From assembly GCA_050944415.1 (NCBI GenBank), contig JBMNRA010000001.1:1-64000 (forward strand): a DNA stretch of 64,000 bases, in the 5' to 3' direction. Positions within the stretch are counted from its first letter, which is position 1, and every line of letters begins with the position of its first letter. The notes beneath the pieces are model-generated. The model was not told where the DNA came from, ran no database searches, and saw only the letters and a list, made by a program, of their open reading frames with translations. The DNA is from Ruminococcus_G sp050944415. GTDB lineage: Bacteria; Bacillota; Clostridia; Lachnospirales; Lachnospiraceae. A program made the position numbers and the translations under genes. This document shows, in pieces, positions 6,828 through 13,977 of this stretch.

Positions 6828-8556
6828 TTTCTTTCTCCTTCTTCTTTTGATAAAAATCTTCCTGCTGCTGGTAATAGCCAATGATAAATCTTCCCTGGTC
6901 CTTCAGCAGAAGCGCATCCGGGAATTCCCCCTCCAGTCCATCGATAATTTCTCTTATCAGCTTACTGTAATATATGGAATATTTTGCTTTCCCCAGATAA
7001 TTCTGGGCCATTTTTAAAAGAGTAGGAAATACAGACGCCGGTTTCGTGCAGGCAGAAGCGAAATACATCTCCCGGATCGTACGGTTCAGCAGATATGGAG
7101 CGCTGTCCTGCTGCAGTTTCTCCACCACCGCAAAGAGTCTGCCGCACAGATAAGCAGGTTGTCGGTTTTCCCTGTCCAATGTCATTCTGATCACCTCCCG
7201 GTAATTTCTCTCCAGGCAGGCCTTGATAATTCCGGCCCGCACACTATTGATCTTTTCTTGTCTGATATCCGTTTTTACCCTTTTCACAACTGTCTCCAGC
7301 AATACTTTCGGATAGTCTCCACCATATAGTACCGACTCCAGCAGCCGTGAAATAAGCAGTGGACTGATTGTATGTAAATTGTTCTTTGAAACAGTCAGTT
7401 CTTTTTTGATACGGTAAAACGACACTGGCCGGAAAGTAGGACTGATTTTCAATTCTTTTTGGAATTTTGCAATGTGAATCAGAATATCCGCAAATCTGCT
7501 TTTATATAAAAACTGCAGAGACAATCTGGCCATATTCGGTTTGATCCCAATCATATAAAAATCCACATCCGAACGAATCCCTGCCGGCAATTTTATCCTT
7601 TCTTCCAGAACCGTTCCTTTCTTGGCATCTTCAAAAAGAGCTTCCAGCATACGCTCTGTCTGCCTGGCATCCATCAATTTCGAACCGCCCCAGAGCAGTG
7701 CATGCAAAATATCCTCATACCCCTCTGTTCCGTCCAGGGCCCAGAAAACAACTGTAATATCGTCCAACACCGCTTTATGACTGCTGCCCGCCAGAAGGTA
7801 ATTCAGCGCTTTCGTATATTTTTCCATGGCTTTTTTTGAAATATTGCTGTTGTAGGACTGCTTCTGACCGTAGGACCACTCTGACGGATTGTTATAGCCA
7901 ATCATTACATTGCCGGATACCATCCCTCCGTAAACTCCCCTGATTTTCCCATGCAGCCTTGCAATAGGTTCGTATCTGCCGCTGACCGCACACTGGGCAT
8001 AATGAAACGCCCCGTTTGCCTCTTCCCGCCGGTACATGTTTTCCCATTTCTCTTTTACTTTTTCATCTCTGTGAAGCAGATGTTCCGGCATGCCGCTTGG
8101 ACAGAATACATATCCCGCCCTGTCAAAATTCCGGCCAAGGGCCAGCAGCCATGGATTCCTCTGTTCTTCTTCCGGTTTCCAGTTTTTAAGAAAACATGCA
8201 AAAGCCCGCGCCGGCGGCGTATCAATTCCCTGTATGAACTCCAGATTCGTCTTTACAAAAATTTCATGAGACTTCCTGATTTTTCCCCTGGAATCATCCG
8301 GTGTCAGACGTCCTTCTTTTACATGCAGGCCAAAGAGATATGCAGGCCGATGCTCAATAACACTGGAGAAAACTCCCGGCCGTTCTGTCCGTTTGGGCAT
8401 TGCTTCCTTTTTTCTGTATTCCATAATTTCATCGATTCTCCCCTCCGGATCCAGCGCAACCAGGTAATGAATACTGACGCAGGAATATTCAGCCGGAAGC
8501 ACCTTATGATCCTTCGCAAGAATATCGTAATAATCACACAGCCCCTGTATCAGCAT
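6805..8556 (-). CDS. cas8c: Type I-C Cascade large subunit Cas8c (Csd1)
   Basis: Large subunit of the type I-C effector complex, expected to read the PAM and recruit Cas3. The 583-residue length is typical of Csd1. The start MLIQGLCDYYDILAKD and the internal YNNPSEWSYGQKQSYNSNIS and VFWALDG segments are family hallmarks. The C-terminal third is helical and basic, where a small-subunit protein is produced internally in some type I-C systems; I did not identify a specific internal start. It overlaps cas5 by 7 bp and cas7 by 23 bp, so the genes are translationally coupled. No frameshift is visible. Confidence 0.93.
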   Translation of the reverse strand: MLIQGLCDYYDILAKDHKVLPAEYSCVSIHYLVALDPEGRIDEIMEYRKKEAMPKRTERPGVFSSVIEHRPAYLFGLHVKEGRLTPDDSRGKIRKSHEIFVKTNLEFIQGIDTPPARAFACFLKNWKPEEEQRNPWLLALGRNFDRAGYVFCPSGMPEHLLHRDEKVKEKWENMYRREEANGAFHYAQCAVSGRYEPIARLHGKIRGVYGGMVSGNVMIGYNNPSEWSYGQKQSYNSNISKKAMEKYTKALNYLLAGSSHKAVLDDITVVFWALDGTEGYEDILHALLWGGSKLMDARQTERMLEALFEDAKKGTVLEERIKLPAGIRSDVDFYMIGIKPNMARLSLQFLYKSRFADILIHIAKFQKELKISPTFRPVSFYRIKKELTVSKNNLHTISPLLISRLLESVLYGGDYPKVLLETVVKRVKTDIRQEKINSVRAGIIKACLERNYREVIRMTLDRENRQPAYLCGRLFAVVEKLQQDSAPYLLNRTIREMYFASACTKPASVFPTLLKMAQNYLGKAKYSIYYSKLIREIIDGLEGEFPDALLLKDQGRFIIGYYQQQEDFYQKKKEKENGVEEPV

Positions 8557-9278
8557 CGTACTTCCTCCCGGTATTTTTTCACATCAATAATTCCATTTAC
8601 CATATGAGGGCGGTAATAGGCAGTTTGTGCTCTGTCCGAAAATACAGGTGCATCCCAGTTTTGATTTATAGGCTTCCCGCCGTCTTCAAACACGACCCGG
8701 TAATTCATATACCCCAGATCCACATCTCCCAGGTTTGTAATCTGTTCGCTGATTGCTTCTATGTCAAATCCGGAAACCAGTTCTATTTTTCTGACCGGAA
8801 ATTCACTGCAGCCAAGGCATGGCGTCCGGAACCACTTTCCATTTTGGAGACGATTCCTGATGATACTGTAATGTTTCCCTTCCGGATGCACATCCTTTTC
8901 ACTTTGCAGCCCTGTAAGTTCAAAATGAAACTCTATTCCATATTTCACATTTTTCAAAACCAGAGCCGAACGCTGGCTGCGGCTTTTTCCGGTTATGATG
9001 GACGGATCTCCTTTTCTTCCTTTCATCTGACTGCAAAGTGCTCTGACAGAAACTCTGTCTTTTACTTCATTTCGTCGGATATTCATAAATGAAATCGGAT
9101 GAAACACCACAATTTTATCGATTACATATCGTATAGCCGGCTTCCAGTACACACTCTTAAGCATTCCTTCCAATGCGCCGGGAGTCGGCACATCATAACT
9201 CACTCTCTCCACTTTCAGTTCCGGCCGGGTAAAGCAGGCATAGTCCCCTTCCACCAGAATCTTAAACCCATAACTCAT
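8550..9278 (-). CDS. cas5c: Type I-C Cas5 (Cas5d) pre-crRNA endoribonuclease
   Basis: In type I-C systems Cas5 replaces Cas6: it cuts the repeat and stays on the 5' handle. Conserved blocks are TRPELKVERVSYDVPTPGA near residues 18-35, YWKPAIRYVIDKI, the NIRRNEV segment, and GKWFRTPCLGCSEFP near 150. A K-H pair (EGKHYSIIRNR) sits at the expected catalytic Lys-His position. I start at the ATG at 9278, read as MSYGFKILVEGDYACF; seven extra upstream codons are possible. About 242 residues, normal length. It overlaps cas3 by 4 bp. Confidence 0.93.
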   Translation of the reverse strand: MSYGFKILVEGDYACFTRPELKVERVSYDVPTPGALEGMLKSVYWKPAIRYVIDKIVVFHPISFMNIRRNEVKDRVSVRALCSQMKGRKGDPSIITGKSRSQRSALVLKNVKYGIEFHFELTGLQSEKDVHPEGKHYSIIRNRLQNGKWFRTPCLGCSEFPVRKIELVSGFDIEAISEQITNLGDVDLGYMNYRVVFEDGGKPINQNWDAPVFSDRAQTAYYRPHMVNGIIDVKKYREEVRC

Positions 9279-11434
9279 TTCTTCACCTTCCCGCCACATA
9301 GGACACCCATCTGTTTATCGTAATAGCTATTATCCTTCAGCCAGTAAATCCCCGTTCCAAAGTCATCGGCCGCTTCCCTCCTGATCAGCCATCTCAGATC
9401 GTTTTTGGAAATCTGACAGGCATAGGGCTGCAGCCTTCCTTCTTTCACTTTTTCTTTATTTTTCATCTTTTCCATCAATTTCCTGCTTTCATCGTCCACA
9501 GCAACAACCAGCGATACTCTCCCATTTTCAAAGAAAGAAAATTCTTCTTGATATCTCTGAAAAGGAATGGCATGTATCTGTTCACAGCGCCGACTGATAA
9601 CGCTGCAGCGTATTTCCTCATCCCAGATATCATACATCCTGTCATAGTATTCTTTTACGCACTTTTCATCCTCAGGGTTTTCATACTTATTCAGCAGCCC
9701 TCTCGTCATATTTACCCGTTCATCACGGGAAATCTTTTTCCCTTCTGCAGAATCAAAGAGAAAGACGAACCCTTCCTTTCTTTTTCCTTCCCGATTACAC
9801 TTTCCTCCTGACAGAAGAATACCGTCCAGACCTGTCATCTCCCTGAAAACGGCATGCATGTCCAGATCAAGCCCCGCCTCCATCAGAGAAGTAAGGATAA
9901 CCGTAATTTTTCTCTCTTCCGGTACCCTTTTCCCTATAGGAAAATCCTCTTCCTGCCGTCTTAATGCCTGTTTGATTTTCATCAAAACCCGCTCCCTGTC
10001 AACAGGCGCCATATAATCAGACAGATGATACTTTTCCCCTTTACACCGGACAAACAGCCGCCTTGCATCTTTTTTTCTGTTGACAACAATTAGAACGGAA
10101 GAAAACCGACCGCTCATTTGCAGAAGATTATCTTCTGACCACTCACCGATATATTCATAACGGCATTTTCGCAAACCAGGAAAATTCTCTCCTTCTTCTG
10201 TCAATTTCACAAGGGAGATATCCGGCAGCGCGTATTTTCGAAAGAATGCTTCAAAATCCGGCATCACCTCCGTGAGGAACAACGCTTCGCTGTTCAAATA
10301 TCGGGTAATAAACGAAACAGCCTGCAGACAGAGACTCAGATATTTTCCCGGCATCAGATGAACTTCATCAAAGATCAAAATACTGTCCTGCATATTATGC
10401 AGTTTCCGAAGCATCCCCCGACTGCAGGCATATACTGATTCAAAAAACTGGACCATGGTAGTCAATATAAACGGTCTGTCCCAGTTTTCACTGCTATTTT
10501 CTTCATCTTCAGCAAAGAAGGTAGACTGATGACGAAAAAATTCTGTTTCTTTTCCGAAAAATTCTTCCAGTATAACCGCCGTCTGCTCAATAATACTTCC
10601 GCATGAACTTACGTATATAATGCGCTTTTTCTTTCCGGCAATCAATCGTTCCAGCGCAAACCGGACACCAGTCAGTGTATTCCCGCTGCCGACAGGCATA
10701 CTCAGGAGAAAAATCTGACCGCTTTCCGCTGACCTTTGAAAAATCCTTTTCTGCAAAACAACGCGCATTTTCTGCACTTGTGTCACATTTTCAAAAGAAT
10801 CTATCTTCCGCTTTACAGCAGCCAGGCACTGTTTAAAATTTACCTGTTTCCTGGTATCCGAATACTTATTTCCGAAAAAAGCTGCTGTTTCCTCCCAGTC
10901 CCCGTCCACCAGACATGAAAAACTGTAGCGCGTAAAAAAAGCGAACTTATCCAGCAGCAGAGACATATCATCTCCGCAGTCCTTCATCAGAAATTCCAGC
11001 CAGGAGTGGATATTCCATTCAGGAATGGTAAGTTCGCTTTTATATAAATCATAATCTTCCGTTTTTCGCTTCAGTTTTCCCCATAATGTTCCCATGTCCG
11101 GACTGTCATTGAGAAATCCTCCGTCCGGAAGCCTTCCATGATGCCCCGCAATACAATATGCCATCATCAGTCCGGCGGCTCCGGGATAACGGTCATATAC
11201 AGCCTGTGCTCCGCATACGGCATGCTCCACCTGAATCTTTGCCCCGGCAATTCTGCGCTGAAAAGACTCCTGATACTTTCCCACATCGTGCAAAAGTCCC
11301 AGGATATACATAAAATCTTTCCATTCTGAAATGGCATACTCTCTGCACAGCCGGGCTGTATTTTCGCTGTGCTCTTTGATGCTCTGCACTTTTTCCTTGA
11401 AAGGGCCTCTATGGGCAATGTAAATACTTTTCAA
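9275..11434 (-). CDS. cas3: Cas3 with intact HD nuclease and degenerate helicase motifs
   Basis: Cas3 normally unwinds and degrades target DNA after Cascade binding. The N-terminal HD domain looks intact: H22, H49-D50 (LLHDVGKY), H71 (VEHAVCGA) and H98-H99 (IAGHHGRLPDGG). The helicase fold is present with DEVH at 356-359, but three signature motifs deviate. Motif I reads VGSGNT, with Asn at 252 replacing the ATP-binding Lys (codon AAT). The usual T-A-T of motif III is TEV (388-390). Motif VI reads LSGGKCNR (541-548), where family members have Q-A-A-G-R-C-N-R, so both the Gln and the arginine-finger Arg are changed. ATP hydrolysis is therefore doubtful. Start is TTG at 11434 with GGGAGG six nt upstream. 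First gene of the operon, 719 residues. Confidence 0.92.
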   Translation of the reverse strand: MKSIYIAHRGPFKEKVQSIKEHSENTARLCREYAISEWKDFMYILGLLHDVGKYQESFQRRIAGAKIQVEHAVCGAQAVYDRYPGAAGLMMAYCIAGHHGRLPDGGFLNDSPDMGTLWGKLKRKTEDYDLYKSELTIPEWNIHSWLEFLMKDCGDDMSLLLDKFAFFTRYSFSCLVDGDWEETAAFFGNKYSDTRKQVNFKQCLAAVKRKIDSFENVTQVQKMRVVLQKRIFQRSAESGQIFLLSMPVGSGNTLTGVRFALERLIAGKKKRIIYVSSCGSIIEQTAVILEEFFGKETEFFRHQSTFFAEDEENSSENWDRPFILTTMVQFFESVYACSRGMLRKLHNMQDSILIFDEVHLMPGKYLSLCLQAVSFITRYLNSEALFLTEVMPDFEAFFRKYALPDISLVKLTEEGENFPGLRKCRYEYIGEWSEDNLLQMSGRFSSVLIVVNRKKDARRLFVRCKGEKYHLSDYMAPVDRERVLMKIKQALRRQEEDFPIGKRVPEERKITVILTSLMEAGLDLDMHAVFREMTGLDGILLSGGKCNREGKRKEGFVFLFDSAEGKKISRDERVNMTRGLLNKYENPEDEKCVKEYYDRMYDIWDEEIRCSVISRRCEQIHAIPFQRYQEEFSFFENGRVSLVVAVDDESRKLMEKMKNKEKVKEGRLQPYACQISKNDLRWLIRREAADDFGTGIYWLKDNSYYDKQMGVLCGGKVKK

Positions 11435-11463
11435 AATAATCCTCCCGCAGAATGCTTTTTACC

Positions 11464-11469
11464 ATTATA
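11464..11469 (-). promoter_or_regulatory. Possible -10 of the cas operon
   Basis: Minus-strand TATAAT at 11469-11464, about 30 nt upstream of the cas3 start. No good -35 is seen at 16-18 bp (TGGCAG at best), so expression may be weak or need an activator. Confidence 0.35.
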
Positions 11470-11502
11470 CTATGCCCCCCTCATCACTGCCAGATAAATT
11501 TC

Positions 11503-11536
11503 AAAAAAACAGACCACAGCCATTGCCGCAGTCTGT
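11503..11536 (-). terminator. Terminator downstream of the spoIIID 3' part
   Basis: Minus strand: ACAGAC (11536-11531) pairs with GTCTGT (11514-11509), continued by six inner pairs around an AATG loop, then seven T. It lies 13 nt past the SpoIIID stop and would end the reconstituted spoIIID transcript. Confidence 0.85.
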
Positions 11537-11548
11537 CGGTATCTTTTC

Positions 11549-11689
11549 TTATGTCTGTGCATGACGATGAAGATATTTCTCTCTGGTTGCCATTCCTCCT
11601 CTGATATGGCGTTCTGATTTGTTGGTATCCAGAATTTTCCGGGTTGCCTGTGCAAGTCCCGGATTAATCCTCAGCAGACGATCGGTTAC
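11549..11689 (-). CDS. spoIIID: spoIIID, 3' part (C-terminal 46 codons), separated from its 5' part by an insertion
   Basis: Reading from the GTA codon at 11689 the frame gives VTDRLLRINPGLAQATRKIL, then DTNKSERHIRGGMATREKYL and HRHAQT. This is the C-terminal half of SpoIIID, the DNA-binding regulator of mother-cell genes; the HIRGG-x-AT-x-x-KY block is diagnostic. The N-terminal half is at 18521-18652. The codons just upstream here also read A-H-K-D-V, matching the HKDV that ends the intact N-terminal part. That upstream DNA (ATG at 11743) belongs to the recombinase gene in another frame. Joining the halves at the shared GTAA gives about 86 residues, normal for Clostridia. Confidence 0.9.
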   Translation of the reverse strand, partial: VTDRLLRINPGLAQATRKILDTNKSERHIRGGMATREKYLHRHAQT

Positions 11690-11699
11690 ATCTTTATGT
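11686..11699 (-). repeat. Left junction core (att-type site)
   Basis: Minus strand ACATAAAGATGTAA (11699-11686). It contains the TAA stop of the recombinase (11696-11694) and abuts the spoIIID C-terminal codons. Partner site at 18529-18542. Confidence 0.75.
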
Positions 11700-13265
11700 G
11701 CGGTCGTGACGATTTTGAACCGTTTTATTTTCAGCAGATCCATCTTCGATCAGTACCGTTTCATCCAGCCCCAGATCTCCCAGAAGTTTCAGGTAAATAT
11801 CCACGTTTCCGTCCTTGTCCACCTCAATCTTCTGGATAATCTTTTTCAGCTGCGTGTTCGTCATCTGGTGCACATCCGTGATATCCTCAATTTCCCTGAA
11901 AGTTGTATTCAATAGTTTCTCCAACTGGTCACCCTTGGTGATCTGATAGGAAACCATTTTCCGTTCATTTTCCAGGCGCTCAATCTCCTGCCTTGCCCCG
12001 CCGATCCTGTCGTTCAACTCCTGACGTGTAATCAGATCATCGGTGTACATATCCATGTATTTCTCACGCATGGCTTTCAATTTAAAAAGCTTGTCCCGCA
12101 GTTCTTTTTCGTACTCTACATTTTCATCTTTTGCCTTATATACCCGCTGAAATTCCTTCACCACATACTGGATCACTTTCTTTTTATTATTCAATACATT
12201 TGCGAAATATTCCTGTAGAACTTCCATCAATTCCTCCTCATCCAGCGTCACCGCATTAGGACAGGAATCTGCGCCCCGTCCGTTATGCCCTGAGCACACC
12301 CAACGGACATAGGTATTCTTATACTTACGAACTGTCCGGCGGAAAGACCATCCGCATTCTTTACACTTGATCAGCGTGGAGAAAAGATACTTGTTGCTCT
12401 GCCTTTCATGATTCAAGTTAAATGCCTGATGACGGGAATGTAGGATCTTCTGTGCCTGCTCAAACACTTCCTCATCAATGATCTTCAGTTCCGATCTATC
12501 TGTCACAAGCCATTCTGTCTCACCCTTTTCCTTCCGCTGACCGGTGAGGAAATCTGCTACTTCCTGTTTGCCATTAATTATCTTTCCGGTATAGAGTTCA
12601 TTCGTAAGGATACGGCTGATAGCATTCTGGCTCCATCGGCAGTTCCGTTTCGTCCGAATACCCTGTTCATTCAATTTATTGGAAATGGATGAACAGCCAA
12701 ATCCTTCCTGAATATACCACTGAAAAATCTGACGGATCACATTTGCCTCTTTCTCATTGATCGTCAGATTGAAATAATCCCCTATCGTTTTATCGTAGCC
12801 GTAAACAATATTTGGCACCCGGCCTTTCTCCGCATTCACTTTCTTGCCAAATTTGATACGCTTTGATGTATTGGCACTTTCTTCCTGCGCTAGGGCCCCG
12901 AATATAGTCAGGACAAATTCACTATTTCCCATGCTGGTCATATTGGCAGTGAGGAACTGTGTCTCTATTCCCAATGTCTTTAATCTCCGTACATTCTGGA
13001 GCAGATCCACTGTATTCCTGGCAAATCGGGAAATATCCTTGACAACAACCATATCAAAAAGGCCGTGCTCAGCATCGGCCATCATTTGTAAAAATTCTTT
13101 TCTGTTTTTGATTTTGGTTCCGGAAATGCCCTCGTCTGCATATACTTTAACGAGATGGTCACCGGTACGCTGCACATATTCGGTGAAGAACTGCTTTTGG
13201 GTTTCCAGACTGTTCAGCTGGTCGGATTTGTCCGTGGAGACACGGCAATAGGCTGCGATGTTCAT
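11694..13265 (-). CDS. Large serine recombinase (site-specific integrase/excisionase)
   Basis: Likely catalyses integration and excision at the spoIIID site. The 523-residue protein has the serine-recombinase catalytic domain with nucleophile S10 in AAYCRVSTDKS and the conserved DEGISGTKIKNR and VVVKDISRFARN segments (residues 40-90). A recombinase domain follows (GYDKTIGDYFNLTINEKEA onward), then a zinc ribbon (CKECGW...CSGH...C, near 310-350) and a coiled coil (380-450). This domain order matches phage and ICE integrases and SpoIVCA, the skin excisionase. The start ATG at 13265 follows AAAGG. A TATAAT -10 is seen at 13296-13291, without a clear -35 and without SigE features. Its stop codon lies inside the left att core. 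Confidence 0.95.
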   Translation of the reverse strand: MNIAAYCRVSTDKSDQLNSLETQKQFFTEYVQRTGDHLVKVYADEGISGTKIKNRKEFLQMMADAEHGLFDMVVVKDISRFARNTVDLLQNVRRLKTLGIETQFLTANMTSMGNSEFVLTIFGALAQEESANTSKRIKFGKKVNAEKGRVPNIVYGYDKTIGDYFNLTINEKEANVIRQIFQWYIQEGFGCSSISNKLNEQGIRTKRNCRWSQNAISRILTNELYTGKIINGKQEVADFLTGQRKEKGETEWLVTDRSELKIIDEEVFEQAQKILHSRHQAFNLNHERQSNKYLFSTLIKCKECGWSFRRTVRKYKNTYVRWVCSGHNGRGADSCPNAVTLDEEELMEVLQEYFANVLNNKKKVIQYVVKEFQRVYKAKDENVEYEKELRDKLFKLKAMREKYMDMYTDDLITRQELNDRIGGARQEIERLENERKMVSYQITKGDQLEKLLNTTFREIEDITDVHQMTNTQLKKIIQKIEVDKDGNVDIYLKLLGDLGLDETVLIEDGSAENKTVQNRHDRT

Positions 13266-13297
13266 AAGCGTTTACCTTTCTGCTACGTCTATTATAG

Positions 13298-13480
13298 TCA
13301 ATTACTATTTGTGGGCTGATTACAACAGATATAGGGAACCTGTTTCTCCACACTCGCCCTTCTGATCACCTCTTCCACCTTCCTCTGATTTGCCTCAACA
13401 AACACCTTCAATATGTACTCTGCAGCAACTGCCGAATCATTTGGATTATGGAAACGATAATTCAGTTTTTTCATTTTCAC
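13298..13480 (-). CDS. Small helical protein upstream of the recombinase; function unknown
   Basis: Sixty residues beginning MKMKKLNYRFHNPNDSAVAA, then EYILKVFVEANQRKVEEVIR. I recall similar short Y-x-F-x-N-P-N proteins next to serine recombinases in Clostridia elements. It lies 32 bp upstream of the recombinase in the same direction. Its size, position and charge make it a candidate accessory or directionality factor, but nothing in the sequence proves that. The ATG at 13480 has no strong ribosome-binding site; the second Met (two codons on) is an alternative. Confidence 0.55.
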   Translation of the reverse strand: MKMKKLNYRFHNPNDSAVAAEYILKVFVEANQRKVEEVIRRASVEKQVPYICCNQPTNSN

Positions 13481-13566
13481 AGCAGCCCCAACCTCTTATT
13501 CATTTTTTACAACCTATGAAAATCTGTCGCAGATTAGAATAAAAAACTTTTTCTCCTCTCTTTTTA

Positions 13567-13965
13567 CTAATGGAACTTTCCCATATAACTTTTAATTTCC
13601 TTTATCAATCCCTTATCCGCCGGCAGCCAGTCCACACTATCCAAAGTCTCCGCTGTCAGCCATTTCGCCGCCTCATGCTCTTTCAGCACAATCTCACCTG
13701 ACTTGATCCTGCAAAAAAAGCAATCCATTGACAGGTGGAATTCCGGATAATCATATTCCACAGTTTCCAGATAATCTTTTACTTCAATCTCAGCATCTAA
13801 TTCCTCTTTTATTTCTCGTACAAGTGCTTCCTGCGGCGTCTCACCCGGTTCGATCTTTCCGCCTGGGAATTCCCAGCCATCCTTGAACTCACCGTATCCT
13901 CTCTGGGTGGCAAATACCCTATTATTGTTTATTATAATTGCCGCGACTACCTTCACTGTTTTCAT
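13567..13965 (-). CDS. NUDIX (MutT-like) nucleoside triphosphate pyrophosphohydrolase
   Basis: 132 residues with a complete Nudix box near residues 36-58: GGKIEPGETPQEALVREIKE then EL. The N-terminal VKVVAAIIINNNRVFATQRG fits the MutT/CTP-pyrophosphohydrolase branch that hydrolyses (d)NTPs to monophosphates. It starts 12 nt after the end of the helicase gene, in the same direction, so the two are almost certainly co-transcribed. In this pairing it may act on nucleotides in a defence or repair pathway; that is inference. Its base composition is AT-rich like the rest of the element. Confidence 0.9.
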   Translation of the reverse strand: MKTVKVVAAIIINNNRVFATQRGYGEFKDGWEFPGGKIEPGETPQEALVREIKEELDAEIEVKDYLETVEYDYPEFHLSMDCFFCRIKSGEIVLKEHEAAKWLTAETLDSVDWLPADKGLIKEIKSYMGKFH

Positions 13966-13977
13966 TCTATTCCTCCA

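Noticed and set aside
1..11434. A complete CRISPR-associated transposon
   Set aside because: The cas operon lies outside the apparent transposon end, on the far side of guaA, Cas3 is present and tniQ is broken. Kept only as a low-confidence hypothesis.
11549..11743. 64-codon frame MDLLKIKRFKIVTTAHKDVTDR... as an independent small gene
   Set aside because: Its first 17 codons are out-of-frame recombinase sequence and the rest is the SpoIIID C-terminus. It is better read as the 3' part of spoIIID.
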